Position numbers and translations under genes: made by a program. Below the pieces are notes generated by a model, which was given only the letters and a program-made list of their open reading frames with translations, was not told the DNA's origin and searched no databases. Of a DNA stretch of 23,643 bases, positions 1 to 7,914 are shown one piece after another. Within the stretch, counting starts at the first letter, position 1; each line of letters begins with the position of its first letter. The DNA comes from Clostridium sp. CAG:452. Its GTDB lineage: Bacteria; Bacillota; Clostridia; TANB77; CAG-508. The stretch is taken from assembly GCA_000434035.1 (NCBI GenBank), contig FR893509.1:1-23643 (forward strand), given 5' to 3'.

Positions 1-71
1 GTATTCTTCTTAAAGGAATTTATTGTTTATTTTTCAATGTACTTTTGCGTTCTTTGTCAAACGCAAGATTT

Positions 72-101
72 ATTTTAGCACAGGTTTATATTCCATGTCA
101 A
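72..101 (-). promoter_or_regulatory. Strong promoter facing the left edge, rRNA-leader-like
   Basis: On the minus strand a perfect -35 TTGACA (96-101) and a -10 TAAAAT (72-77) are separated by 18 bases, with a TG two bases before the -10. The transcript would run off the left edge. Its first bases contain a hairpin (arms TTGCGTT and AACGCAA, about 42-63) and then a stretch with ACATTGAAAA, which resembles leaders of Firmicute rRNA operons. I infer that an rRNA operon or another strongly expressed RNA gene lies just outside the window. Confidence 0.6.
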
Positions 102-122
102 CACTTTTTTTAAAAAAATTAA

Positions 123-157
123 AAAAAATTACAAGAAATTTTTTCTTGTAATTTTTT
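123..157. terminator. Bidirectional terminator downstream of carB
   Basis: A perfect 16-bp inverted repeat (123-138 with 142-157, loop TTT) has A-rich and T-rich outer arms, so it can act as an intrinsic terminator on either strand. It lies about 80 bases after the carB stop and before the promoter at 72-101, so it would insulate carAB from the next unit. Confidence 0.8.
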
Positions 158-235
158 ATGTTGTTTTTTAGCCATTTTTCGGCTTTTTTTACTTAATTTT
201 ATTCTTCTACTTTGCAATATTTGTATCTATAAATT

Positions 236-3200
236 TTATTCATTTATTGTTGATATGCATAATGTTATTTCCTCTAATACATCTAGCAATACCCTTACTG
301 TATCTAAAGCTGTAAACATCGCTATATTATTTTCTACTGCACACCTTCTTATTATGCTACCATCTGTTTCTTGGTCTATTGCATCTACATCTCTTGTGCT
401 TATTACGTAATTTACATATCCTTTTCTCATTGAGTCTAGTATCTCTTCGCTACCTTCACTTATTTTTTTCTTTACTCTTGTTCTAATTCCATGTTCTTTT
501 AAGAATATTGCTGTTCCTTTTGTCGCTTCTATATTAAATCCTAGATTATAAAATCTTCTTATTAAAGGTAAAGCTTCTCCTTTGTCTTTATCGGCAATTG
601 TTACAAGTATTGTTCCATAATTTGCTAAATTCATTCCTGATGATTGAAGTGCTTTGTATAATGCTCTTGTAAGTTTTGTATCATATCCTATTGCTTCTCC
701 TGTTGATTTCATTTCTGGTGATAGATATGTATCCATTCCATTTAATTTAGAAAAAGAAAATGCAGGAGCTTTTACATACCATTTTTTCTTTTCTTCTGGA
801 TACGTTTTTTCTATTCCTTGTTCTTTTAATGTTTTACCTAGCATTACTAGTGTTCCTATATCTGCTAACGAATATCCTGTTGCTTTTGATATAAAAGGTA
901 CTGTTCTAGATGATCTTGGATTTACTTCTATTACATATACATTTTCATCTTTGTCTACTATAAATTGAATATTGTACAATCCCACAATTCCAATTCCTAG
1001 CCCTAATTTTATTGTGTAATCTAGTATCTTTTCCTTTGCTTTATCACTTACACTAAATGTTGGATATATACTTATACTATCTCCAGAGTGTATTCCTGTT
1101 TTTTCAACATGTTCCATTATACCTGGTACAAATACATCTTTTCCATCGCAAACTGCATCTACTTCTAGTTCTTTTCCTATTATATATTTATCTACTAATA
1201 CTGGTTGTTTTGTATTAATTTCAACCGCTGTTTTTAAATATTTTTCTAGTGTCTTTTTATTAGAAACAATTTGCATTGCTCTTCCTCCTAGTACATAACT
1301 TGGTCTTACTAATACTGGATATCCAATTTCTTCTGCGACTCTTATTCCATCTTTTATATTAGTTACTGCTTGTCCTTTTGGTTGTAATAGTTTTAATTCT
1401 TCCATCACTTTTTCAAAACTGTCACGATTTTCTGCTCTTTCTATTGCATTTACATCTGTTCCTATTATTTTTACTCCTAATTTAGAAAGTGGCATTGCAA
1501 GATTTATTGCTGTTTGACCACCTAAAGCTGCAACAACACCTTCTGGTTTTTCTAGTTCAATTATATTCATTACATCTTCTACTGTTAATGGCTCAAAATA
1601 TAACTTGTCACTTGTTGTATAGTCTGTTGAAACTGTTTCTGGATTATTATTAATTATTATTGCTTCATATCCCGCTTCTTTTATTGTTTTTACTGCGTGA
1701 ACAGTTGAGTAGTCGAATTCTACACCTTGCCCTATTCTTATTGGTCCTGCTCCTAAAACTATTATTTTCTTTTTATTGCTTACTATTGATTCATTTTCTT
1801 CTTCGTATGTCGAGTAAAAATATGGTACATAACTTTCAAATTCACTTGCGCATGTATCTATCATTTTGTATGTTGGATAAATATTTTCTTCTTTTCTTAA
1901 AAGATATATTTCTTCTTCTGTTTTATTCCAAATCTCTCCAATGTATTTATCACTAAATCCCATTTTCTTTGCTTTTTTTAATATTTCTATATTTTCAGCA
2001 TTATCTTTTAATTTATTTTCCATTTTTATAATATGTTTAATTTTTTCTAGAAAGAACATATCAATTTTTGTAGTGTTATAAATTAAACCTAAATCTACAT
2101 TTCTTCTAATCAATTCAGCCACTGCATATATTCTGTCATCTCTTCCATCTTTTATATATTCCATTAATTCTTCTGTTTCTATGCTGTCAAATTTCTTCAT
2201 ATATATATGACATACGCCTATTTCTAGTGACCTTACAGCTTTAAGTAGACTTTCTTCAAAAGTTCTTCCTACACTCATAACTTCTCCGGTAGCTTTCATT
2301 TGCGTACTTAATTTATTTGATGCAAGAACAAATTTATCAAATGGAAATCTTGCAATTTTTGTTACAATATAGTCAAGAGTTGGTTCAAAACTTGCTGGTG
2401 TATTTGCAAGTTTTATTTCATCTAGCCTCATTCCAACTGCAATTTTAGCTGATACTCTTGCTATTGGATAGCCACTTGCTTTTGAAGCTAGTGCAGATGA
2501 ACGTGACACTCTTGGATTTACTTCTATTAGATAGTATTGGAATGAGTGTGGATCTAAAGCAAATTGAACATTACATCCTCCTTCTATTTTTAAGGCTCTT
2601 ATTATTTTTAAAGCACTATCTCTTAGCATTTGATATTCTTTATTTGTTAATGTTTGACTTGGAGCTACCACTATTGAATCTCCTGTATGTACTCCAACTG
2701 GATCTAAATTTTCCATATTACATACCGTTATTGCTGTATCATTACTGTCTCTTATAACTTCATATTCTATTTCTTTATATCCTTTTATACTCTTTTCTAC
2801 TAGTACTTGTCCTACTGGTGAAAGTTTTAATGCATGTTTTATTATTTCTCTTAATTCGTTATCATCATCTGCAAATCCGCCACCTGTTCCTCCTAGTGTA
2901 AATGCTGGTCTTAGAACTACTGGATAACCTATTTTATTTGCTGCTTCTACGCCCTCTTCTATTGTGTGTGCTATTATAGATTCCAATATTGGTTCTCCCA
3001 GTTGTTCACATAGCTCTTTAAATTTTTCTCTATCTTCTGCTTTTTCAATACTTTCACTACTTGTTCCAAGTAATTCTACTTGACATTCTTGTAAAACTCC
3101 CTTTTTATATAATTGCATTGCTATATTTAAACCTGTTTGTCCTCCTATTCCCGGAAGTATAGCATCTGGTCTTTCATATCTTATTATCTTTGCAACATAC

Positions 3201-3415
3201 TCTAGTGTTAATGGTTCCATGTATACTTTATCTGCTATAGCAGTATCTGTCATTATTGTTGCAGGATTTGAATTTACAAGTATTACTTTATATCCTTCTT
3301 CTTTTAGTGCTAAACATGCTTGTGTACCTGCATAATCAAATTCTGCAGCTTGCCCTATTACTATTGGTCCTGACCCTATTACTAATACTGTTTTTATATC
3401 TTTTCTTTTTGGCAT
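236..3415 (-). CDS. carB: Carbamoyl-phosphate synthase, large subunit
   Basis: Makes carbamoyl phosphate from bicarbonate, ammonia (channelled from CarA) and two ATP, for pyrimidine and arginine synthesis in the cytoplasm. The 1059 residues fit the family (about 1060-1075). The order is canonical: a first ATP-grasp half starting with VLVIGSGPIVIGQAAEFDYA near residue 11, an oligomerisation segment around 400-550, a second ATP-grasp half starting with IIVLGAGPIRIGQGVEFDYS, and a C-terminal MGS-like regulatory domain (roughly from 930) that in this family binds UMP or ornithine. The ATG lies one base after the carA stop, and an AAAGGAG ribosome binding site sits inside the carA end, so the two genes are translationally coupled. 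No frame break is present. The C-terminal tail is short. Confidence 0.98.
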   Translation of the reverse strand: MPKRKDIKTVLVIGSGPIVIGQAAEFDYAGTQACLALKEEGYKVILVNSNPATIMTDTAIADKVYMEPLTLEYVAKIIRYERPDAILPGIGGQTGLNIAMQLYKKGVLQECQVELLGTSSESIEKAEDREKFKELCEQLGEPILESIIAHTIEEGVEAANKIGYPVVLRPAFTLGGTGGGFADDDNELREIIKHALKLSPVGQVLVEKSIKGYKEIEYEVIRDSNDTAITVCNMENLDPVGVHTGDSIVVAPSQTLTNKEYQMLRDSALKIIRALKIEGGCNVQFALDPHSFQYYLIEVNPRVSRSSALASKASGYPIARVSAKIAVGMRLDEIKLANTPASFEPTLDYIVTKIARFPFDKFVLASNKLSTQMKATGEVMSVGRTFEESLLKAVRSLEIGVCHIYMKKFDSIETEELMEYIKDGRDDRIYAVAELIRRNVDLGLIYNTTKIDMFFLEKIKHIIKMENKLKDNAENIEILKKAKKMGFSDKYIGEIWNKTEEEIYLLRKEENIYPTYKMIDTCASEFESYVPYFYSTYEEENESIVSNKKKIIVLGAGPIRIGQGVEFDYSTVHAVKTIKEAGYEAIIINNNPETVSTDYTTSDKLYFEPLTVEDVMNIIELEKPEGVVAALGGQTAINLAMPLSKLGVKIIGTDVNAIERAENRDSFEKVMEELKLLQPKGQAVTNIKDGIRVAEEIGYPVLVRPSYVLGGRAMQIVSNKKTLEKYLKTAVEINTKQPVLVDKYIIGKELEVDAVCDGKDVFVPGIMEHVEKTGIHSGDSISIYPTFSVSDKAKEKILDYTIKLGLGIGIVGLYNIQFIVDKDENVYVIEVNPRSSRTVPFISKATGYSLADIGTLVMLGKTLKEQGIEKTYPEEKKKWYVKAPAFSFSKLNGMDTYLSPEMKSTGEAIGYDTKLTRALYKALQSSGMNLANYGTILVTIADKDKGEALPLIRRFYNLGFNIEATKGTAIFLKEHGIRTRVKKKISEGSEEILDSMRKGYVNYVISTRDVDAIDQETDGSIIRRCAVENNIAMFTALDTVRVLLDVLEEITLCISTINE

Positions 3416-3416
3416 A

Positions 3417-4502
3417 TTATTCTTCTCCTTTCATTATATTTATAAATTTGTCAAATAAATATCCACTATCTTGTGGCCCTGGTGCACTTTCTGGATGATA
3501 TTGGACACTAAATATTCTGTCCTTTTTGCATTCAACACCTTCTATTGTGTTATCTAAAATATTTTTATGCGTTGCCTCCAACTTTGTACTTTTTAAGGAT
3601 CCTTCGTCAACTGCGTAACTATGGTTCTGGCTTGTTATTTCTATTTTATCTGTTTTTAAATTTAGTACAGGATGATTTCCTCCTCTATGCCCAAATTTTA
3701 ACTTATATGTTTTTGCTCCATATGCTAGGCTTATCATTTGATGTCCTAAGCAAATTCCAAATATAGGGTATTTTCCTTTTAGTTCTTTTACTAAACTTAT
3801 CACTTCTTTAACATCTTCTGGATCTCCTGGTCCATTTGACAAAAACACTCCATCTGGTTTTAAACTTATTACTTCTTCTGCTGTTGTATTATATGGAACT
3901 ACTGTTACATTACATTTTCTTTTATTTAAGTTTCTAACTATATTTAGTTTTATTCCGCAGTCTACTGCAACTACATTGTATTTTGCATTTGCTGTTCTCG
4001 CATACCATTTTTTCTTACAACTTACTTTTGAAACAGCATCTTTCGGAATCTGATAATTTTTCATTTTTTCTATTGCCTCTTCTTTAGTTGTAGATATATC
4101 TGTTATTATAACTTTTCTACTTCCTTTGTCTCTAATACTTCTTGTTATTTTTCTTGTATCTACTCCATATATTCCAGGAATATTATTTTCTTCTAGATAT
4201 TCTGATAATGTTTTTGTGTATCTAAAATTGCTAGGGTAATCATTATATTCTCTTACTACTAATCCTCCTATTGAAGGTTTACCTGTTTCATAATCATCAT
4301 CTGTTATCCCATAATTTCCAATTAAAGGATATGTCATAACTACCATTTGGTATGTGTATGACGGATCTGAAACTATTTCTTGATATCCAACCATAGATGT
4401 ATTAAAAACTATTTCGCAAATACTTTCCACATTTGCTCCAAAGCCATATCCTAAATATTCTTCGCCATCTTCTAGCACAATCTTTTTGTTAAATTCTTTC
4501 AT
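3417..4502 (-). CDS. carA: Carbamoyl-phosphate synthase, small (glutaminase) subunit
   Basis: Hydrolyses glutamine and passes ammonia to CarB. Numbering from the first possible ATG (4511), the class I amidotransferase domain shows SNGPGDP (225-231), the nucleophile elbow GICLGHQ with Cys254, and the His339/Glu341 pair in QYHPES. The N-terminal CPSase small-chain domain (VGYQEIVSDPSY) is complete. Two in-frame ATGs are possible. The one at 4511 directly abuts the AAAGG ribosome binding site, while the one at 4502 has 8 bases of spacing, so I prefer 4502 (361 residues). First gene of a carA-carB operon. I could not find a clear promoter or a PyrR-type attenuator in the roughly 80 bases upstream. 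Confidence 0.96.
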   Translation of the reverse strand: MKEFNKKIVLEDGEEYLGYGFGANVESICEIVFNTSMVGYQEIVSDPSYTYQMVVMTYPLIGNYGITDDDYETGKPSIGGLVVREYNDYPSNFRYTKTLSEYLEENNIPGIYGVDTRKITRSIRDKGSRKVIITDISTTKEEAIEKMKNYQIPKDAVSKVSCKKKWYARTANAKYNVVAVDCGIKLNIVRNLNKRKCNVTVVPYNTTAEEVISLKPDGVFLSNGPGDPEDVKEVISLVKELKGKYPIFGICLGHQMISLAYGAKTYKLKFGHRGGNHPVLNLKTDKIEITSQNHSYAVDEGSLKSTKLEATHKNILDNTIEGVECKKDRIFSVQYHPESAPGPQDSGYLFDKFINIMKGEE

Positions 4503-4582
4503 TTTTTTCATCCTTTCTTTATTTTATATTGTTCTAAGCAAAAGGGATTGTCCCATTTTGTTTAGTTTTAATGGGCAAAAAA

Positions 4583-4606
4583 AAATAAGGAATAAATTCC
4601 TTATTT
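4583..4606 (-). terminator. Intrinsic terminator of the small membrane-peptide gene
   Basis: An 11-bp perfect inverted repeat (AAATAAGGAAT and its complement) is followed on the minus strand by a run of eight or nine T. It overlaps the stop codon of the small ORF at 4605 and separates it from carA. Confidence 0.8.
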
Positions 4607-4688
4607 AAAATATAAATGAAAATGAAACAATTATTAAGAAAACTGCTGCAATAATTATTAAGTTAGTTTTTCTTAAATAATTCTTCAT
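4605..4688 (-). CDS. 27-residue single-pass membrane peptide, function unknown
   Basis: A very short ORF encoding 27 residues: a basic start (MKNYLRKTN) followed by an uninterrupted hydrophobic stretch (LIIIAAVFLIIVSFSFIF) that can span the membrane once. The case for a real gene is its complete transcription unit: promoter TTGCAA-17-TATAAT at 4719-4747, a GAGG ribosome binding site 6 bases before the ATG, and an intrinsic terminator at the stop. It lies between carA and the lipid kinase gene on the same strand but is separated from both. The size and composition resemble small membrane proteins, including type I toxins, but I see no antisense RNA, so I assign no function. Confidence 0.6.
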   Translation of the reverse strand: MKNYLRKTNLIIIAAVFLIIVSFSFIF

Positions 4689-4718
4689 TTTTTACCTCTT
4701 TAATTTTATATTTTGAAT

Positions 4719-4747
4719 ATTATACAAAAATAAAATTAATATTGCAA
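4719..4747 (-). promoter_or_regulatory. Promoter of the small membrane-peptide gene
   Basis: -35 TTGCAA (4742-4747), 17-base spacer, perfect -10 TATAAT (4719-4724) on the minus strand, about 30 bases before the ATG at 4688. Confidence 0.7.
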
Positions 4748-4811
4748 TAGTTTTTAAGATTTTTCTTGTATTTTTTTATTCTCTCTTTATAATGCAAACC
4801 ACTTGTTTTAT

Positions 4812-5706
4812 CTAAACTGGAATTATATATTCTATTGCTTCTTTATTGTTTTTTATTTCTATTTTGTTTTTACGTCCTCCATATTCTCCGGTCTAGTGTC
4901 CAAGTTAATTTTTTATCAGATTCAATTTCTATTTTATCTGTTTGGAAATAGTAGAAGTATTTACTTTTGTGTTTTTTTATTGCTAATAGTACTAGAGTGT
5001 TTATCCATCCAATTATATTTTTGGGTCTTTTTATAAATAGTACTTCAAATTTACCATCATTTATTTTTACGCCTTTTCTTTTAAACCACTCAAATCCTCC
5101 TATAGATTTAGAATTACTAACTGAGCCATATATTACTCTATCGTTATATTCTTCTCCATTTACTTTTATCTTTACATTATAGCTTCTTATTTTTCCTATA
5201 TAAATTATTCCAACTATAAAATATGCTATTTTACCAAAAACTTTTTTTAACTTATGTGGGGTTACATAAGGCACTGCTGTAAAAGCCCCAAATGCCGCAA
5301 CATAATTAAAGTATACATTATTAAATGAGCCTATATCAGATTTTATTAGTCTTGATTCGTTTATGTGCTTTGATAAAAATATTTTATTTGTAGACATTCT
5401 AATTGTTCTTGCAAAATCATTCATTGTTCCAAGTGGTATAAAGCTTATTTGTGGTTTGTTTTCCATTTTCATTACTGCGTTTATTAGTTCATTTAATGTT
5501 CCATCTCCTCCACAGCACACTACTAAATCAAGTTTTACATCTTTATGGTCTTTCAATATATCTTTTGGTTTGTAGTCTTTTCTAGTATAGCAAGTTTCAA
5601 TAAAGTATCCCTCATCAGAAAAATTCTTAATTATTTTGGGAAGTTTTCTTTTTATTGTGCCTTTACCTGCTTTTGGGTTTACTATTAACAACATATTTTT
5701 TTGCAT
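4812..5706 (-). CDS. Diacylglycerol/lipid kinase family protein, frame broken once at CGG
   Basis: An ATP-dependent kinase of the DagK/YegS/LCB5 family, which phosphorylates diacylglycerol or related lipids at the membrane. N-terminal VNPKAGKG (9-16), the nucleotide-binding GGDGT (66-70) and PLGTMNDFAR (91-100, more often TGND) are all present. The start is preceded by AAGGAG. In the zero frame the protein stops at 4870 with an unrelated tail after LTWTLD. Skipping the C of the CGG at 4888-4890 gives LTWTLDGEYGG and then a normal family C-terminus ending IEYIIPV at the TAG at 4812-4814, for 297 residues. The gene sits 16 bases after the aldose-epimerase-like gene, so both are probably one operon. 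Substrate not determined. Confidence 0.9.
4888..4890 (-). other. CGG +1 shift site in the lipid kinase gene
   Basis: In-frame GAC CGG A. Skipping one C gives GAC GGA GAA (D-G-E). The zero frame ends six codons later at TAA. Confidence 0.75.
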
Positions 5707-5722
5707 GGTTTACTCCTTTTCT

Positions 5723-6556
5723 CTAAAAAAATGTCACACTAAACTCACATTCAAATTCTTCTTTAGGTCTTAAATTTATTATCCCCTCTTTATCTTTAAA
5801 GTAAGCTGTTTCTTTTACTCTGTCTGCATAATTAAACCATGGCTCCAAACATATATATGGTGCTCCTGGTAATGACCAAATTGCAAGTATTGGAAAATCT
5901 TTAAAATTAAATTCTAATACTTTTTTATTACCTTTCTTTTGTTTTAGAGTAATTTTATTTGATTTTAGTTTTTTCATCATTATTGCATCATTTAAGAAGC
6001 TCTCTTTTGTAATTTCAATTATTTTATTTTCTTTTAATATGTTTTTAGCTAGTTTGTTAGATATATAGTTTCCTTCTACCTCCATAAATTCTACTTCTGG
6101 TTCTTCTGCTTCTAGTTCAAAATAGTATTCTTCTTGTGGCATTTCTAGTTTGAAACCAGGATGTCCGCCTAGTCCAAATATCATATTTTTGTCATCTTTG
6201 TTTATTACTCTTATCTTAGTTGTTAATATATCTTCTGTAAATTCATATTCTATATTTAGTACAAATTTAAATGGATATTTTTTTAGCGTTTCTTCATTGC
6301 TTTTTAATTCGTATATTTCTTTATTTTTTGTTTTTTCTATTAGCTCAAAATCCATATCTTTTGCAAATCCGTGCTGTGGTATTTTGTATTCTTTTCCTTC
6401 TATTACAGTTTTATTATCTCTTAATCTTCCTACCGTTGGAAATAAAATTGGAGCTTGCCTATCCCAAAAAGTTTTCCCATCATGCAATCTTTCTTTTCCA
6501 TTAAACTTCACACTTGTAAGTTCTGCCCCTGGATTTCTAACCTTAATCTCTAACAT
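5723..6556 (-). CDS. Aldose 1-epimerase family protein (LacX-like)
   Basis: A 277-residue member of the galactose-mutarotase superfamily, probably interconverting alpha and beta anomers of a hexose or hexose phosphate in the cytoplasm. Family features visible are the N-terminal NPGAELTSVKFNG, APILFPTVGRL, the QHGFAKDMDF histidine region, GLGGHPGFKL with the second conserved histidine, and the late IWSLPGAPYICLEPW with the catalytic-type glutamate. The length fits the short LacX-type subgroup rather than full GalM (about 340). AAGGAG precedes the ATG. A promoter TTGTAA-17-TAAAAT lies at 6578-6606. The lipid kinase gene follows directly. The natural sugar cannot be read from the sequence. Confidence 0.88.
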   Translation of the reverse strand: MLEIKVRNPGAELTSVKFNGKERLHDGKTFWDRQAPILFPTVGRLRDNKTVIEGKEYKIPQHGFAKDMDFELIEKTKNKEIYELKSNEETLKKYPFKFVLNIEYEFTEDILTTKIRVINKDDKNMIFGLGGHPGFKLEMPQEEYYFELEAEEPEVEFMEVEGNYISNKLAKNILKENKIIEITKESFLNDAIMMKKLKSNKITLKQKKGNKKVLEFNFKDFPILAIWSLPGAPYICLEPWFNYADRVKETAYFKDKEGIINLRPKEEFECEFSVTFF

Positions 6557-6577
6557 AGTTTTCTCCTTTTTGTTTGG

Positions 6578-6606
6578 ATTTTATCATATGATAAGTTCAT
6601 TTACAA
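6578..6606 (-). promoter_or_regulatory. Promoter of the epimerase-lipid kinase operon
   Basis: -35 TTGTAA (6601-6606), 17-base spacer, -10 TAAAAT (6578-6583) on the minus strand, some 20 bases before the start at 6556. Confidence 0.6.
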
Positions 6607-6642
6607 TAATTTAGTTCTATTTATAGAGTGCACTTTTTCTTT

Positions 6643-7131
6643 TTATCTTTCTTCTTGTATATTTTCTATTTTTTCACTGGATTTACATTTTTCTTCTAGA
6701 TCTCTTATTCTCTCTACAATTTTTCTATCTCCTTTATTTTCTATTTCCTCTAAGTTTTTCCCTTCATATCTTTTTAGTACTGTACATCTTATTGTGCTTA
6801 AAGTTCTACCTAATCTTATTTCTTTTTGTTCTTCTGTTTCAGGTTCTCCTTTTCTTGCTACTTTCACACCTAGTATGCTTCCTCTTGGCTTTCTTTCATT
6901 TTCTTTACACCACTCTTCTATTTCTGTTATCTTTTCCATTGTTCTTTTAAAAACATCTCCATTTTGTTTTCTTCCCAAACTTTTATAACCTCTTTTTTGG
7001 CAATACTCTTCAATAATAGCTATTACATCTTCGTAATTTACTCTGTTTTCTCTGGCAATAACTCTATAAGTTCTTTTAGTATTTAAGCATTCTTCTAGTA
7101 TGTTATTTTTTTTCTCTTCTGTGATGTTCAT
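6643..7131 (-). CDS. Small HTH-like protein with a helicase-associated-like repeat, function unknown
   Basis: 162 residues, not assigned to a named family. Residues about 1-55 (CLNTKRTYRVIARENRVNYE and following) look like a helix-turn-helix of the homeodomain-like or transposase-N type. The middle contains IEEWCKENERKPR, which resembles the W-x-x-E-N-x-R-x-P pattern of the helicase-associated (HA) repeat. The rest is charged and helical. It has AAGGAG before the ATG and a promoter TTGAAA-17-TAAAAT at 7165-7193, so it is probably its own unit. There are no transposase catalytic residues. A DNA- or RNA-binding role is only an inference. Confidence 0.75.
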   Translation of the reverse strand: MNITEEKKNNILEECLNTKRTYRVIARENRVNYEDVIAIIEEYCQKRGYKSLGRKQNGDVFKRTMEKITEIEEWCKENERKPRGSILGVKVARKGEPETEEQKEIRLGRTLSTIRCTVLKRYEGKNLEEIENKGDRKIVERIRDLEEKCKSSEKIENIQEER

Positions 7132-7164
7132 ATATCTTCTCCTTATTTTTTTATTTCTTTACAT

Positions 7165-7193
7165 ATTTTACCATGTTTTTATATTAATTTCAA
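7165..7193 (-). promoter_or_regulatory. Promoter of the HTH-like gene
   Basis: -35 TTGAAA (7188-7193), 17-base spacer, -10 TAAAAT (7165-7170) on the minus strand, upstream of the ATG at 7131. Confidence 0.6.
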
Positions 7194-7212
7194 ATAGAAA
7201 ATATTTAATAGC

Positions 7213-7229
7213 TCTTTTCGAGTCCCACC
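7213..7229. repeat. tRNA-T-arm-like direct repeat, copy 1
   Basis: TCTTTTCGAGTCCCACC matches the copy at 7875-7891 in 16 of 17 bases. The CGAGTCCCACC core is the same as the T-arm/3' half of the tRNA-Leu at 7944-8026 (opposite strand). The two copies bracket the lipoprotein gene and could mark an old insertion. Confidence 0.5.
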
Positions 7230-7244
7230 TTTCTACTTTATATA

Positions 7245-7330
7245 ATTTGTCGCTTACCGGCATAGCCACTTTGGTTCTCACCCACTTAGCGGGTGGTTTT
7301 AACCCCGAGAGGCCCTTGGTTTCTCGCGTA
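7245..7330. other. GC-rich, structured-looking block of unknown type
   Basis: A stretch clearly richer in GC than its surroundings, with CACCC/GGGTG and GGTT/AACC complementary arms. It lies between the HTH-like gene and the lipoprotein terminator. It has no convincing ribosome binding site, and any ORF through it runs into low-complexity sequence. It may be a remnant of a mobile element or a structured RNA; I cannot name it. Confidence 0.35.
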
Positions 7331-7369
7331 ATAAAAAGACTGCCCTTATGTGTCTTGACATAAGGGCAG
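7330..7369 (-). terminator. Intrinsic terminator of the lipoprotein gene
   Basis: A 12-bp stem (CTGCCCTTATGT at 7340-7351 with its complement at 7358-7369) is followed on the minus strand by TCTTTTTATT, ten bases after the lipoprotein stop. Confidence 0.9.
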
Positions 7370-7378
7370 CTGAAAAGC

Positions 7379-7663
7379 TTAGTTCTCCTCGCAGATTACA
7401 ATGCCTCCATGGATTACTACTCGTTTTCCATTAGCATCATCGAAAAATATTTCATTTTCGCTTTCACTAATATCAAACTTTCCAGTCCATGATTTTATTT
7501 CTTTGCCATTATAATCATATACCGTAACAGTACGATTTAGTCCCCCATTTATGTCGCTAGAAAGAGACTTTATATCTCTTCTCCAACTTGCACATCCTGT
7601 AAGACTAATGGCAAGAACTAAAACCAAGCTTATAACTGCAATAATCCGGATAACCTTTTTCAT
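7379..7663 (-). CDS. Small predicted lipoprotein, probably acquired
   Basis: 94 residues with an N-terminal lipoprotein signal: basic start MKKVIR, a hydrophobic core, and the lipobox LTGC (Cys about 24), so it should be lipid-anchored on the outer face of the membrane. The mature part contains GGLNRTVTVYDYNGKEI and GKRVVIHGGIVI, similar as I recall to small phage or conjugative-element lipoproteins; no function is known to me. Codon use differs from its neighbours (CGT, CGA, CGG, TGC, more GC), which suggests transfer. It holds the only in-frame CGG of the window that is not at a frame break (codon 6, 7646-7648). A +1 shift there would end translation after about ten residues. Good AGGAGG site, own promoter (7742-7770) and own terminator. 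Confidence 0.85.
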   Translation of the reverse strand: MKKVIRIIAVISLVLVLAISLTGCASWRRDIKSLSSDINGGLNRTVTVYDYNGKEIKSWTGKFDISESENEIFFDDANGKRVVIHGGIVICEEN

Positions 7664-7741
7664 GTTTTCCTCCTAAAACTATAGAAGTTTCTATAATTAG
7701 TACACTTTTTATATTTCGCTGTACTTACGAATATTAATTGT

Positions 7742-7770
7742 ATTATACTATAAATTATCACAAACTGCAA
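7742..7770 (-). promoter_or_regulatory. Promoter of the lipoprotein gene
   Basis: -35 TTGCAG (7765-7770), 17-base spacer, -10 TATAAT (7742-7747) on the minus strand, giving an 80-base untranslated leader before the ATG at 7663. Confidence 0.7.
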
Positions 7771-7776
7771 ACAAAT

Positions 7777-7805
7777 AAAACTGTAACCTTTTAGGTTACA
7801 GTTTT
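7777..7805. terminator. Bidirectional hairpin terminator
   Basis: A 12-bp inverted repeat, AAAACTGTAACC (7777-7788) with GGTTACAGTTTT (7794-7805), loop TTTTA, flanked by A and T runs. It lies just upstream of the lipoprotein promoter. Confidence 0.7.
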
Positions 7806-7809
7806 ACTC

Positions 7810-7824
7810 TGGTACCGATGGTGG
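7810..7824. repeat. Copy of the tRNA-Leu 3' end (att-like)
   Basis: TGGTACCGATGGTGG is identical to 7944-7958, the last 15 bases (including CCA) of the tRNA-Leu gene, in the same orientation. The similarity continues loosely into a degenerate T-arm. A duplicated tRNA 3' end is typical of integration sites, but it could also be a decayed tRNA gene. Confidence 0.55.
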
Positions 7825-7842
7825 CTCCTCTACCCGCGACCT

Positions 7843-7869
7843 AAAAAACTGTCCACCGGACAGTTTTTT
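7843..7869. terminator. Bidirectional hairpin terminator
   Basis: A perfect 12-bp stem, AAAAAACTGTCC (7843-7854) with GGACAGTTTTTT (7858-7869), loop ACC. It works in either direction. The GGACAG core resembles the REP-like hairpin upstream of popT. Confidence 0.75.
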
Positions 7870-7874
7870 TACGG

Positions 7875-7891
7875 TCTTTTCGAGTCCTACC
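7875..7891. repeat. tRNA-T-arm-like direct repeat, copy 2
   Basis: TCTTTTCGAGTCCTACC is a 16/17 match to 7213-7229, in the same orientation, 662 bases away. The pair brackets the lipoprotein patch. Confidence 0.5.
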
Positions 7892-7914
7892 ATTTCAAAT
7901 TTCAAAAAATGAAC

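Noticed and set aside
4503..4600. PyrR-type attenuator upstream of carAB
   Set aside because: The only strong hairpin belongs to the terminator of the small membrane-peptide gene; no anti-antiterminator or PyrR-binding pattern was visible.
7100..7363. Plus-strand 87-codon ORF across the GC-rich block
   Set aside because: It starts inside the HTH-like gene and its promoter, has a low-complexity N-terminus and no ribosome binding site; the block is better left as an unknown structured element.
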